Origin: Trichothermofontia sp037445115
GTDB taxonomy: Bacteria; Cyanobacteriota; Cyanobacteriia; B231
Length of the DNA: 64,000 bases
Assembly: GCA_037445115.1 (NCBI GenBank)
Contig: JBBILC010000004.1
Coordinates: 1 to 64,000 of the forward strand
Reading direction: 5' to 3'
Position 1 is the first letter of the stretch. The number at the start of each line of letters is the position of its first letter. Below the pieces are notes generated by a model. The model ran no database searches, was not told where the DNA came from, and was given only the letters and a program-made list of their open reading frames with translations. A program made the translations under genes and the position numbers. Below are positions 34,447 through 44,638 of this stretch, in pieces.

Positions 34447-37395
34447 ATGGCGTCAAGCACAGGATACTCGCAACTTTATCAGAAAGCCCAAGCAGCCTAT
34501 ATTGCTCAACAATACGAAGAGGCTGCGGGCTTTATTGATGAACTCATCGAACATCAGCCCGACGATTTCAGCGCCCACCTCCTGCGCGGCCATATTTATT
34601 GCTATGGCTTGCAGCAGTATGAGACTGCCCGCAGGGAATACCAAGCCGTTCTCAGCCTCACCACCGATCCGGACTATGTCACCTTGGCCAACCAAGGGTT
34701 AGGGGATGTGGAAGAATTTGGCGGTAGTGCCCCAGCCTATGCCGAGGGGTCAGGGACCGATAATGGTGCTGTCGCATCAGAGACAACAGCTAGCAGTAGC
34801 GCGACCGAGGTCCTGTCGGAGCGGGGGAGTGCCGCCTTTGATAGCAACGATGACTTTAACTTTGACGACTTCTCCCTGGATAACAACCATTTCGCCGGAG
34901 AGGACCTAACCGAAACCGCCAACCCCTTTGAGAATCCCTTTGCGGCTGGCAGTGTGGATGAGTCGATGGGGGCAGGCGGACGGGTCACGACCGATTTTGC
35001 CAGCAACCCTTTTAGCGATGAAGAGTTTGAAACCGATTTCTCCAGCGGGGAAACTGCCGAATCTCCCTTTAACTTTGCGGCTCCGGAAGGGGACTTTACG
35101 GATGAATTTTCGAACAACGCGTTCTCGGCCAATACTTTTGCCGAGAATAACTTCCCCGGAAGTGATTTAGCCGATGACTTTGGCATCGACTTGTCTGCCT
35201 CACTCTCCCCTGATGCCGAACTGGGGGATGCGGGGGCGATGCCCGACTTTAATTTTGAGGATGCCCTAGATATGGATATGGGCGGGGCCGCACCCGCCAA
35301 CCTGGGAGATGGCCCTAGCTTCGCACGGGCGGAAGATAGTGCCACCATGTTCCTGCCCGACCTGGATACGGCAGCCTTCAACCCACCGGATAGTGATGCG
35401 GTTACCTTCCCGGCGGCGGGGGCAGAAGCGTCTGGTGCTGATGCTAATCATACCTTTGTGCACCAACCAGCTCACGATGACTTCAGCTTTGAGGAGGATT
35501 TTGGGCTGAATGAGTTTGAGCATCCCTTTGCGGGGGCCACTGATAACGGTGGCCAAGCCTTTGCCTCGGCATTTGAAGATCAAACCATTGGCAGTCAAGA
35601 TACCTTTGATACGGACGCCCAGGGGATGCCTGTGGCACCCGCTACGGGCAGTGCAGGTAGCCAAAGTGGGGTTGGTTTTTTAGATGATTTTGAGGATTTT
35701 GACGATGTGGGTAACCTACCCGATTTTGATCTGTCGGATACTTCCGGCGAACTGACAGGTGAGTTTCCCACGGACTCTGATTTTTCCTTGAACGATGAGG
35801 CGGAGCGTCGGCGATCGGTGCGGACTTCTGGGTTCCGCCAGCCCCCGACTTCCTTTTCGGGTGAAAACCTGGATTTCAATTTTGATACCGCTGCCGACGG
35901 GGCGGCAGCCTTTGGAGTTACCCCGGAGGCTGTGGAAGAGGCTGCCGCAGAACAGGGCTGGTTAGCACCCTTCCTCAATGCGCCGATGGCGTCTAAACGC
36001 TGGATTACCGCAGGGGCAGCTGGTATTGTTTCCCTCCTCTCGGTCGCGGTGGTCAGTTATGTCGCGGCCAATCAGGCGACCGATCGCAACCCCGCTGTGG
36101 TGGGTCAGTTGCAACGGACTGGGCTGCTGATGGCGGTGGTGGCTGGGGTCACCAGTGGGGCGACCACCCTCCTCCTCAATGGCGTTGCGAATCAGCAAAC
36201 TCAGCGATCGGTCACCGATTTACAGTCTCGCTTTGATGCCGTCATTCAGGGCAACCTGAATGCGAGGGCCGTTCCCCATGCCGAGGATGAATGGGGACAA
36301 TTGGCCGTAGGCTTTAACCGTATGATGCAATCGATGACAGCGGTTACAGCGGAAGCCCAACGCAAAGCCGATGAAATGGAACGGGCCAAGGAGGATCTGC
36401 AACGCCAGGTGATCAAACTCCTCGACGACGTGGAAGGGGCTGCACGGGGCGACCTCACCGTCCAAGCGGAGGTCACGGCAGACGTGCTAGGGGCGGTGGC
36501 TGACTCGTTTAACCTCACCATCCAAAACCTGCGGGAAATCGTCGTCCAAGTGAAGCAAGCCACGCGTCAGGTGGCCAAGGGAGCCTCGGATAACGAACAG
36601 TTTGCCCGGGGGCTGTCAGCGGACGCCTTGCGACAAGCGGAAGAGCTGGCCGTTACCCTCAACTCAGTCCAGGTGATGACTGACTCGATCCAACGGGTGG
36701 CAGAAAGTGCCCGTGAGGCGGAAGATGTGGCGCGATCGGCCTCGGCAAGTGCCTGGAAGGGCGGTGAAGCGGTAGAACGCACTGTGGCGGGGATTTTGCG
36801 GATTCGGGAAACGGTGGCGGAAACGACCCGCAAGGTGAAGCGCTTAGCAGAATCCTCCCAGGAAATTTCTAAGATTGTGGCCTTGATTTCCCAAATTGCC
36901 TCGCGGACGAACCTGCTGGCATTGAATGCCAGTATTGAAGCGGCACGCGCCGGGGAAGCGGGCCGGGGGTTCGCGATCGTCGCGGATGAAGTGCGCCAAT
37001 TGGCCGATCGGGCTGCTAAGGCATCCAAGGAAATTGAACAGATCGTATTGCAAATTCAGGGGGAAACCAGTTCCGTAATGACCGCAATGGAAGAAGGCAC
37101 CCAGCAGGTCATTGAGGGGACGAAATTGGCAGAACAGGCCAAGCGATCGCTCGACGATATCATCCAGGTGTCCAACCGGATTGATACCCTGGTGCGATCG
37201 ATTACGGCTGACACGGTAGAGCAAACCGAAACTTCACGGGCGGTGTCCCAGGTGATGCAATCAGTGGAACTCACGGCCCAGGAAACCTCCCAAGAAGCCC
37301 AGCGGGTATCGGCCTCACTGCAAAGTCTGGTGGGGGTTGCCCGTGACTTGCTCAACTCGGTGGAGCGGTTCCGCGTCGAAGCCACGGAGCGCTAG
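34447..37395 (+). CDS. Methyl-accepting chemotaxis protein (PilJ-like) with TPR start and long acidic region
   Basis: The ATG at 34447 gives 982 residues. Domains: a TPR-like pair of helices (about 5-80, YQKAQAAYIAQQYEEAAGFI), a roughly 420-residue Asp/Glu/Phe/Asn-rich low-complexity part (about 95-505), two hydrophobic segments (about 517-540 and 558-578), HAMP-like helices (about 585-640 and again 665-715), and the MCP hairpin tip with ASRTNLLALNASIEAARAGE near 820. There is no GAF/phytochrome domain, so it resembles PilJ rather than the photoreceptor PixJ. The short distance between the two hydrophobic segments leaves almost no periplasmic sensor. Signal likely comes from the cytosolic N-terminus. 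The longer frame from 34339 overlaps the CheW gene and is rejected. Confidence 0.9.
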   Translation: MASSTGYSQLYQKAQAAYIAQQYEEAAGFIDELIEHQPDDFSAHLLRGHIYCYGLQQYETARREYQAVLSLTTDPDYVTLANQGLGDVEEFGGSAPAYAEGSGTDNGAVASETTASSSATEVLSERGSAAFDSNDDFNFDDFSLDNNHFAGEDLTETANPFENPFAAGSVDESMGAGGRVTTDFASNPFSDEEFETDFSSGETAESPFNFAAPEGDFTDEFSNNAFSANTFAENNFPGSDLADDFGIDLSASLSPDAELGDAGAMPDFNFEDALDMDMGGAAPANLGDGPSFARAEDSATMFLPDLDTAAFNPPDSDAVTFPAAGAEASGADANHTFVHQPAHDDFSFEEDFGLNEFEHPFAGATDNGGQAFASAFEDQTIGSQDTFDTDAQGMPVAPATGSAGSQSGVGFLDDFEDFDDVGNLPDFDLSDTSGELTGEFPTDSDFSLNDEAERRRSVRTSGFRQPPTSFSGENLDFNFDTAADGAAAFGVTPEAVEEAAAEQGWLAPFLNAPMASKRWITAGAAGIVSLLSVAVVSYVAANQATDRNPAVVGQLQRTGLLMAVVAGVTSGATTLLLNGVANQQTQRSVTDLQSRFDAVIQGNLNARAVPHAEDEWGQLAVGFNRMMQSMTAVTAEAQRKADEMERAKEDLQRQVIKLLDDVEGAARGDLTVQAEVTADVLGAVADSFNLTIQNLREIVVQVKQATRQVAKGASDNEQFARGLSADALRQAEELAVTLNSVQVMTDSIQRVAESAREAEDVARSASASAWKGGEAVERTVAGILRIRETVAETTRKVKRLAESSQEISKIVALISQIASRTNLLALNASIEAARAGEAGRGFAIVADEVRQLADRAAKASKEIEQIVLQIQGETSSVMTAMEEGTQQVIEGTKLAEQAKRSLDDIIQVSNRIDTLVRSITADTVEQTETSRAVSQVMQSVELTAQETSQEAQRVSASLQSLVGVARDLLNSVERFRVEATER

Positions 37396-37581
37396 GAATG
37401 ATGCTGATTCAAATGGGATCGGGTACATTAGAGCCATACCAGTTAGCGCCATCAGTTAGCGCCATTAGGGACACCCCCAAGCTGACTGCCCCCCTTAAAC
37501 GCTGGGATACCCCATTGGATGACCAGTAATGGTCAGGGAAGCCACCACTCGCGGCCTATATGAAGAACTAGGGATACTGCT

Positions 37582-40500
37582 ATGCAGCCGGATCAGCAAC
37601 AACGGATCATGGGCTACTTCATCGAAGAAGCGAAGGAGCATCTGAGTACGATCGAACGTGGCCTCCTGACCCTGCAAACCACGATCGACGACCCAGAAGG
37701 GATTCAGGAACTCTTCCGGGCTGCCCACTCCGTTAAGGGGGGAGCGGCCATGCTGGGGCTAGACAGTATCCAAAAAATTTCCCACCGTCTGGAGGATTAT
37801 TTCAAGGTTCTCCAGGAACATCCTATCCAGGTTGATCAATCCCTAGAGTCCTTATTCTTGAAAGGATTTGATGCTCTGAGTGATCTGCTGGAGGAATTGC
37901 AAACCCCCTTGGGGTTGACGGAGGACAGCGCCAGTCGGATTATTGCAACCGTTGAACCTGTCTTACAATCCCTAGGCCAACACCTGGATCAACTGGTCGC
38001 CGAGAGCACCACTGGGCCACACCGCACCGCGCCTTCAACCCCCAGTCGTCCCCCGATCACGACCCCTGCGGTGGTCGAACTGCCCGCCAGTCCGCCGGAA
38101 GACAGTGCTCTGCAACTTATCTTTCGCAGTGACGTCCCCACACGCCTGCGGGAAATGTTGCAACTATTCAAGCAACCGGAACACTCTGCCCCGGCCCGCC
38201 AACAACTGCGTGAGATTTGCCGGAGCCTCGAACAAGCGGGGGAACAGTTTGCTCTCCATGCCTGGTGTGACCTGATTCGGGCGGTAGCCCAGGCGATCGC
38301 TAACCCCAATAATTCTCACCGTGCCCTAGCTTCGATCGTCATTCGAGAAGTCAAGCAGGCCCAAGAGCTAGTCCTCTCAGGACGGGCCGACGCGATCGCC
38401 ATTAGCCCAGCCTTGCAAGACTTGCTCCCTGCCGAGGCGAGCTACGCCCCTCCCACCGAGGATGATTTGGATAGCTGGCTAGCGACCGCTGAAACCGATC
38501 CCTCCGTCCTCACCTCCTTGGGGCTTGAGGCCCTCCCAGAGGCAGAGGCCGCTCCGGTAACCGAGGCTGCCGCCCCCCGTACCCTAGAAGCATCCCTGGG
38601 GAACGCTGGATCTCCCGAAGCTGGGGCCAAAATGGGGCCAGAGGTGGGGATGGCCGAACTCAACTCCCTTGCCGATCTGTTTGAAGGTGAGGTCCCCGAC
38701 CTGGATCTTAGTTGGGAGGAGGAAGTGCTGGGGTTCCAGGAGCCAAATGCGATGGCGGAGTCGGCAACGGCTGATTTACCGGGCGATCTTACGGATTTAC
38801 TGGCCCATGCCACCGACACGGCGGAGCCACGGACCCTGGTGACTGAAGACTTGGACTTCCTGGATTTTCTCGATGACAGTGGTGCCGATACGGGTAGCCC
38901 CGCTGCCGCCCCAGCATCAAGCCAAGCCGTTGCACCGAGCGATACCGACAGTTTTGAAGATTTATTATCGATTTACGGTAGCCCGGATCAGGAGTCAGAA
39001 GCGGTTGAGATCGCTTCCCCCCCTACTGCCGCCACGGATGCCTCTCTAGATGACTTTGAAGAACTGCTGGCGGAATTGGATGTCGGCGGTTCAGCGGCCA
39101 CCACCGCCGCAAACGATACCGATCCGGCCCTGCGGGGTCTAGAGGCCATTTTCGAGGACTTCTCCGTGGCTGAGCCGGATCTCTTGGCAAGCCTCGAAGC
39201 GGTGACTGAAACCGCACCCCCCGAAACAACAGCCGAAGCGGTGGCAACGCCAACCGCCGTACCGCCCGTGCCACCAGAGGAAGCAGCCGTAGTTGAGGAA
39301 AGCGCTGCCTGGGATCTAGAGATGTTAGAGTTCGATACGGGTCTCGCCGCGATACCTGAAACACCCCCTCCGGTTGTTCCAGCCTCCGGCATGCCAGAAA
39401 CCAGTGCGTACCCGGTTGACCAAGCGGAGGCCGATCTAGACGCCTTATTAGAAGAGATGACCCTAACGGAGGCGGGATCTGCCGAGATCAGGGCGACGGC
39501 CTTAGAGGCAGACATTGGGGAATTCCTGGATGCGATTGTTGATGAAACCGCCGAATCGCTTGCTACCGTTAGCCTCACCGAGGTCCAAGGGGCAGGGGAT
39601 CTGGAGGATTGGGCAGAATTGCTGGAAACCACGGTCCCCATCACCGCAGCGGGCGGAGCGGACCTGGATAATCTGGAAACTGGCTGGTCAGACACCGAGT
39701 GGCCAGAGGCAGAAGCCCTCTCTGAAGCCCTAGCGATGGATGAGCTAGATCAGGAGGCTTCCCCTGCGCCAGACCTTGACCTTGGCAGTTTTGAAGATGT
39801 CCCTAGTCCGGCAACGTCGGAATTGGCGACTGCCGTGGAAGCCTTTGTTCCCCCCGCTACCCAACGTCAGTTAGTGACTGATCCGTGGGAGGTGATGTTT
39901 GGCGAAGAAGAACTGCTGCTCACCGAAACCGATGCAGCCCTCACCGATGCGACCGATACGGCCACTCGCGATCGTCCGTCCCCCACCACGGGCACCCTAT
40001 CGGACCCAACGGAAGATACCCTAACGGATAGCAGTGAAGCGGATAAGACGGCGTTAGTCGAACCCTCACTGCCCATCACCTCGGAACTGCCTGCGAATTG
40101 GGCGGAAGAGATTAATGACTTCTTTGGGGTTGAACCTGCGATCGCCCCCTCGGCGGCTGAAGCTGAACTGACCAGTGAGGATTGGCTAGCCGAAATGGCC
40201 TCAGAACCCTTGCCGGCGATCGATCTAGACGTTGAGCCAGAAGCGCTGCCTGCTGAGACTGCCGTCGCTGAGATCGAACACCCTTGGCCGAGTGCCGTGA
40301 AGTCAGAGCTAGACGAATTGTTAGCAGAGCAGGCTGAAGGCGGCTTGTCTGAAGCTGATGCAACGGTCATTACCGAGTTGCTAGAAGTCGGGAGGGATGC
40401 TGGTGTTCTAGAGAATTGGGATAATCTGGGTGATCTGGACAATCTGGGTGATCTGGATAATTTAGATAACTTAGGAGCCTTGGGTGATCGCGAGACCGGG

Positions 40501-43308
40501 GAAAGGGAAGTGGCCCAGGAACCGTCCGCCTCAGCGTTTGTGCCTGTTCAAGCGATGGAGGTAGCGCCTGAAGGGCTAGGGGTGGCAACGACGCCAACCG
40601 AGATGATGGCAGAAGAAGCCGCTACGGAAGAATTTCCAGAACACCTTTTCGATGATTTTGTCCATGACGAGGAGCTAGAGTTAGCCGAGATTGACATTGA
40701 ACCCTCCAGCGAGGTTGGGGAGGGAGAAGACATTGCCACCACCCTGGGGTTGGAGCAGATTGATCTCCTGGTCGATGTGACTAGTGATGGAGCAGCGGCT
40801 GATGTGGACTTTGCGGGTCTGGATCAAGAATTGGAATCCCTGGCATTGGATGCCCTAGATCTGGGTGATCTGGGAGGTGAAGCAGAGGAAGCCGCGATCG
40901 CGGTGGAGGCTGCTCGGTCGGAAGTAGGCTTGGAACTCGGACTGGAACTCACACCTGGGTTAGAGTCTGAATTAGAGGGCTTAGACGAGTTGGACGCCCT
41001 GTTGGCAGAAGATATGGCAGTCGTGGACACGGGGCCAACAGCGGGGTTTGAAGAACTGGACGCCTTATTGGAAGCGGAGGCATCGCCAGCGCCCCAAGCA
41101 TCAGCAGCCGTGACCGCCCCGGTAACCGAAGCAACCGACTTTTCTGACCTGGAATCCCTGCTCGGTGAAGATAGGGGCGTCAGTCAAGTCCCCGGCCCTG
41201 TGGTAGCGGCTCCAGCGACGAAAGCTCTCAAGGTAGAAGATGACGAATTTGACGACCTAGAAAAGCTCCTGAAGGCGGCTGATGAAACCCTAGGCGGACC
41301 AGCGGTCGCGGCTAACCGAGTGCAGACGCCGATCGGGCGGCGGCGGGGGGCAATGGTCGAGCAAACCATGCGGGTACCCGTCAAGCAATTGGACGGCCTC
41401 AGCAATCTCGTGGGGGAATTAGTGGTCAGCCGCAATAGCCTGGAGCAAAACCAGGAACGCCTGCGCCAATTCCTGGACAACCTGCTCTACCAGGTGCAGC
41501 AGTTAAGCGATGTGGGCCAGCGGATGCGGGATCTGTATGAGCGATCGCTGCTGGAAGCCTCACTGCTCTCCCACCGTCAGGGTCACCAGGCCCCCACAAC
41601 GGGGGCTAGCCACACCAGCAACGGCAGCGGCGACCATTCAACGGGGGTTAGCTTTGATGCCCTGGAAATGGACCGTTTTACCGCCTTCCATACCCTGTCC
41701 CAGGAAATGATTGAACTCATCGTCCGGGTGCGGGAGTCGGCTTCGGATATTGAATTCACCGGGGATGAAACCGATCAGATCACCCGGCAATTCCGCCAAA
41801 TTACAACCCAACTGCAAGAAAGCCTGACCCGATCGCGCATGGTGCCCTTTGCCCAAGCAGCCGATCGCCTGCCACGGGCCGTGCGGGATATTTCCCTCAA
41901 GTGTGGGAAACAGGCAGATTTACAAGTTGAAGGGCGGGATACGCTGATCGACAAGATGATCCTGGAGCAGTTGTACGATCCCCTCACCCACCTGGTGAAT
42001 AACGCCATTACCCACGGAATTGAGACCCCAGCGGAACGGACCGCCGCAGGCAAGCCCCCTAAGGGACGGATCAGCATTCGGGCCTTCCACACCGGTAACC
42101 AAACCGTGATTGCGATCGCCGATGATGGGGCCGGGATTGATGCCGATCGGGTCAAACGCAAGGGGATTGAGAAGGGGTTGATTACCCCCCAAGAGGCCCA
42201 GACCATGAGTCGGCTGGATGCCTATGACCTACTGTTCCTACCAGGGTTTAGCACTAAGGACAAAGCGGATGACTTTGCGGGGCGGGGCGTGGGCATGGAC
42301 GTGGTGCGGACCAGCCTGAGCGAAATTCGCGGCGCGATCACCACCGACTCTACCCTGGGCAAAGGCACAACCTTTACGATTCGGCTACCGCTGACCCTGA
42401 GTATTTCCAAGGCGCTGCTGTGCTTAAGCAACCGTACCCGCATTGCCTTCCCGATGGACGGGGTAGAAGATATGCTCGATGTCCCCAGGGATCGGGTGCA
42501 AACCAATGAAGAGGGCCAAACCTGCATTCTTTGGCGGGATACGCTGCTGCCCTTCCGTCCCCTCGCCGATCTACTCAAATACAACCGCCAAATGGGGCGG
42601 GGCAGTATCTACGGTGGGGGAACCCTGGATGATGACATCATCTCCGTAGTGGTTCTGCGCAGTGCCAGTAACTTTGTGGCCCTCCAGGTTGACCAGGTAG
42701 AGGGTGAACGGGAAATTGTGATTAAGCAACTGGAAGGTCCCGTTCCCAAACCCATTGGTATTGCCGGGGCGACGGTTATGGGGGATGGCCGCATTATGCC
42801 GATCGCGGATGTGTTGGAGTTAATTGACCTCGCAATGGGCCGGATGCGCGGTGGCACCAGCAGTATGTGGGAGCAGCAACAGCCGCCGTCAGTGGAGATC
42901 GAAGCAACGACCACCGAACCCACGGTGTTGATCGTAGACGACTCGATCACGGTCCGCGAATTGCTATCCATGACCTTTACCAAGTCGGGTTACCGGGTAG
43001 AGCAAGCCCGCGACGGTCAGGAGGCTTGGGAAAAACTGCGATCGGGTCTCCCCTGTGATCTCGTCTTCTGCGATATTGAAATGCCCCGGATGGATGGTTT
43101 GGAATTGCTCTCGCGACTGCAAAAAGACCCCCACCTCAGCCAAGTTCCGATCGCCATGCTCACCTCACGGGGGGCCGATCGCCACCGGCAAATGGCCATC
43201 CAACTGGGTGCAAGTGGGTACTTTACCAAGCCCTATCTGGAAGAAGCGTTACTGGATGCGGCGTCGCGGATGCTCAAGGGCGAGGTATTGGTGGCGACGG
43301 GGGCTTAG
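37582..43308 (+). CDS. CheA-like hybrid histidine kinase (PilL type) with giant acidic linker
   Basis: At 1908 residues this is far longer than a usual CheA (650-1000). An HPt domain opens it (AAHSVKGGAAMLGL, His at about 48). A second helical HPt-like part spans about 170-280. Residues about 290-1240 are acidic low complexity with recurring motifs such as FEELLAELD, LDALLAED, FEELDALLEAE and DLESLLGED, and a short DNA-level repeat (GDLDNLGDLDNLDNLG near 950). The catalytic part follows: dimerisation, N box LVNNAITHGIE (about 1470), G box IADDGAGIDADR and GRGVGMDVVR, CheW domain (about 1615-1755), and a receiver with LVFCDIEMPRMDG (about 1825-1837). It would phosphorylate the CheY protein encoded at the operon start. 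It lies 186 bp after the MCP gene. Confidence 0.92.
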   Translation: MQPDQQQRIMGYFIEEAKEHLSTIERGLLTLQTTIDDPEGIQELFRAAHSVKGGAAMLGLDSIQKISHRLEDYFKVLQEHPIQVDQSLESLFLKGFDALSDLLEELQTPLGLTEDSASRIIATVEPVLQSLGQHLDQLVAESTTGPHRTAPSTPSRPPITTPAVVELPASPPEDSALQLIFRSDVPTRLREMLQLFKQPEHSAPARQQLREICRSLEQAGEQFALHAWCDLIRAVAQAIANPNNSHRALASIVIREVKQAQELVLSGRADAIAISPALQDLLPAEASYAPPTEDDLDSWLATAETDPSVLTSLGLEALPEAEAAPVTEAAAPRTLEASLGNAGSPEAGAKMGPEVGMAELNSLADLFEGEVPDLDLSWEEEVLGFQEPNAMAESATADLPGDLTDLLAHATDTAEPRTLVTEDLDFLDFLDDSGADTGSPAAAPASSQAVAPSDTDSFEDLLSIYGSPDQESEAVEIASPPTAATDASLDDFEELLAELDVGGSAATTAANDTDPALRGLEAIFEDFSVAEPDLLASLEAVTETAPPETTAEAVATPTAVPPVPPEEAAVVEESAAWDLEMLEFDTGLAAIPETPPPVVPASGMPETSAYPVDQAEADLDALLEEMTLTEAGSAEIRATALEADIGEFLDAIVDETAESLATVSLTEVQGAGDLEDWAELLETTVPITAAGGADLDNLETGWSDTEWPEAEALSEALAMDELDQEASPAPDLDLGSFEDVPSPATSELATAVEAFVPPATQRQLVTDPWEVMFGEEELLLTETDAALTDATDTATRDRPSPTTGTLSDPTEDTLTDSSEADKTALVEPSLPITSELPANWAEEINDFFGVEPAIAPSAAEAELTSEDWLAEMASEPLPAIDLDVEPEALPAETAVAEIEHPWPSAVKSELDELLAEQAEGGLSEADATVITELLEVGRDAGVLENWDNLGDLDNLGDLDNLDNLGALGDRETGEREVAQEPSASAFVPVQAMEVAPEGLGVATTPTEMMAEEAATEEFPEHLFDDFVHDEELELAEIDIEPSSEVGEGEDIATTLGLEQIDLLVDVTSDGAAADVDFAGLDQELESLALDALDLGDLGGEAEEAAIAVEAARSEVGLELGLELTPGLESELEGLDELDALLAEDMAVVDTGPTAGFEELDALLEAEASPAPQASAAVTAPVTEATDFSDLESLLGEDRGVSQVPGPVVAAPATKALKVEDDEFDDLEKLLKAADETLGGPAVAANRVQTPIGRRRGAMVEQTMRVPVKQLDGLSNLVGELVVSRNSLEQNQERLRQFLDNLLYQVQQLSDVGQRMRDLYERSLLEASLLSHRQGHQAPTTGASHTSNGSGDHSTGVSFDALEMDRFTAFHTLSQEMIELIVRVRESASDIEFTGDETDQITRQFRQITTQLQESLTRSRMVPFAQAADRLPRAVRDISLKCGKQADLQVEGRDTLIDKMILEQLYDPLTHLVNNAITHGIETPAERTAAGKPPKGRISIRAFHTGNQTVIAIADDGAGIDADRVKRKGIEKGLITPQEAQTMSRLDAYDLLFLPGFSTKDKADDFAGRGVGMDVVRTSLSEIRGAITTDSTLGKGTTFTIRLPLTLSISKALLCLSNRTRIAFPMDGVEDMLDVPRDRVQTNEEGQTCILWRDTLLPFRPLADLLKYNRQMGRGSIYGGGTLDDDIISVVVLRSASNFVALQVDQVEGEREIVIKQLEGPVPKPIGIAGATVMGDGRIMPIADVLELIDLAMGRMRGGTSSMWEQQQPPSVEIEATTTEPTVLIVDDSITVRELLSMTFTKSGYRVEQARDGQEAWEKLRSGLPCDLVFCDIEMPRMDGLELLSRLQKDPHLSQVPIAMLTSRGADRHRQMAIQLGASGYFTKPYLEEALLDAASRMLKGEVLVATGA

Positions 43309-43431
43309 GGGATAAGCGTAGAGAACGACCGGCAGGGAACCCCTAAAGCACCCCGGATACTCCGTCAACACTCAGTTGACCTCAGACTACAATAGCTAAA
43401 GAAACGTAACCAACTTGAGTGAAATCTTAAT

Positions 43432-44571
43432 ATGTCGGTTTTGGCAGTCAGTGGGACAGCGGGGGCCGGGGCCAACGGCCTCGCCTATGTTGGCGCGATC
43501 GGCGTTTTAGCCGTTTTGATCGTGGTGCATGAATTGGGCCACTTCCTGGCCGCCCGTAGCCAGGGGATTCGGGTCAGTAAGTTCTCGATCGGCTTTGGCC
43601 CCGTGCTCTGGCGTTACCAGGGACCCGAAACCGAATATGCGCTGCGGGCAATCCCTCTAGGGGGATTTGTCGGTTTTCCAGATGAGGACCCCGACTCCGA
43701 CATCCCCGCCGATGATCCCAACCTATTGCAAAATCGGCCCCTGTGGGATCGGGCGATCGTGATTAGTGCGGGCGTGATCGCCAACCTGGTGTTTGCCTAC
43801 TGCCTGCTGGTGAGCCAACTGGGGATTGTGGGTATTCCCGATGGTATTCGCTATCAACCTGGGGTGGTGATCCCCCAAGTCATGGCTGAAACGTCCCCGG
43901 CAGCTCAAGCAGGTATCAAGGCCGGGGATATTGTCCTGGCAGTCGAGGGGCAACCCCTAGCCGCGTCCAAAACCGCCATCCCCACGCTCATGGGCTTGAT
44001 TCAGGATCATCCCGGCCAAGCCCTGCACCTAACCTTGCAGCGGGGGGAGGAACAACTGCCCGTAACGGTTACTCCAACGCTAGGGAGTGATGGCAAAGGC
44101 CGCATTGGGGTGCAACTTTTTCCCAATGGGATGCCCATTTACCGTCGTCCCCATCACCCGATCGAATTGTTTACCCTGGCGGCCACCGAGTTCCAAAATA
44201 TCATTGAGCAAATCATTCAGGGCCTAGGGCTGCTGATTACCCACTTCCGGGATACGGCGGGTCAGGTATCGGGGCCAGTGAAGATTGTGGAAATGGGGGC
44301 CAATATTGCCCAAGCCGATGCCCTGAGTCTCTTCACCTTTGCGGCTTTTATTAGCATTAACCTGGCCATTATCAATATCCTGCCCCTACCCGCCCTGGAT
44401 GGCGGGCAATTACTCTTGTTGCTGGTGGAAGGGGTACGGGGTAAGCCCCTGCCAACGGGGTTACAGGAAGGGGTCATGCAAACGGGACTGGTCCTGTTAT
44501 TGGGGCTGGGGGTATTTTTGATTGTGCGGGATACGGCCCAGTTGGAATGGGTGCAACGGCTATTGCAATAG
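43432..44571 (+). CDS. rseP: RIP site-2 metalloprotease RseP
   Basis: A 379-residue M50 protease in the cytoplasmic or thylakoid membrane. The zinc site HELGH is at residues 33-37 within the first helix, and the third ligand Asp is in LPLPALDGGQ near 322. A PDZ domain (about 140-220, AAQAGIKAGDIVLAVEGQPL) lies between. RseP-type proteases cleave membrane-anchored regulators and remnant signal peptides. The target is unknown here. It is followed by nth 67 bp later. Confidence 0.94.
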   Translation: MSVLAVSGTAGAGANGLAYVGAIGVLAVLIVVHELGHFLAARSQGIRVSKFSIGFGPVLWRYQGPETEYALRAIPLGGFVGFPDEDPDSDIPADDPNLLQNRPLWDRAIVISAGVIANLVFAYCLLVSQLGIVGIPDGIRYQPGVVIPQVMAETSPAAQAGIKAGDIVLAVEGQPLAASKTAIPTLMGLIQDHPGQALHLTLQRGEEQLPVTVTPTLGSDGKGRIGVQLFPNGMPIYRRPHHPIELFTLAATEFQNIIEQIIQGLGLLITHFRDTAGQVSGPVKIVEMGANIAQADALSLFTFAAFISINLAIINILPLPALDGGQLLLLLVEGVRGKPLPTGLQEGVMQTGLVLLLGLGVFLIVRDTAQLEWVQRLLQ

Positions 44572-44638
44572 CGATTTCGTCGTAGGTAGTCCAGGCAATT
44601 CCTGTCCCCATTTATTTCCCGCCCATGAGTCGCCGTTA

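Noticed and set aside
34737..35381. Long Ser-rich frame antisense to the MCP gene
   Set aside because: Antisense shadow of the acidic low-complexity coding region; similar Ser-rich shadows occur opposite the CheA acidic linker.
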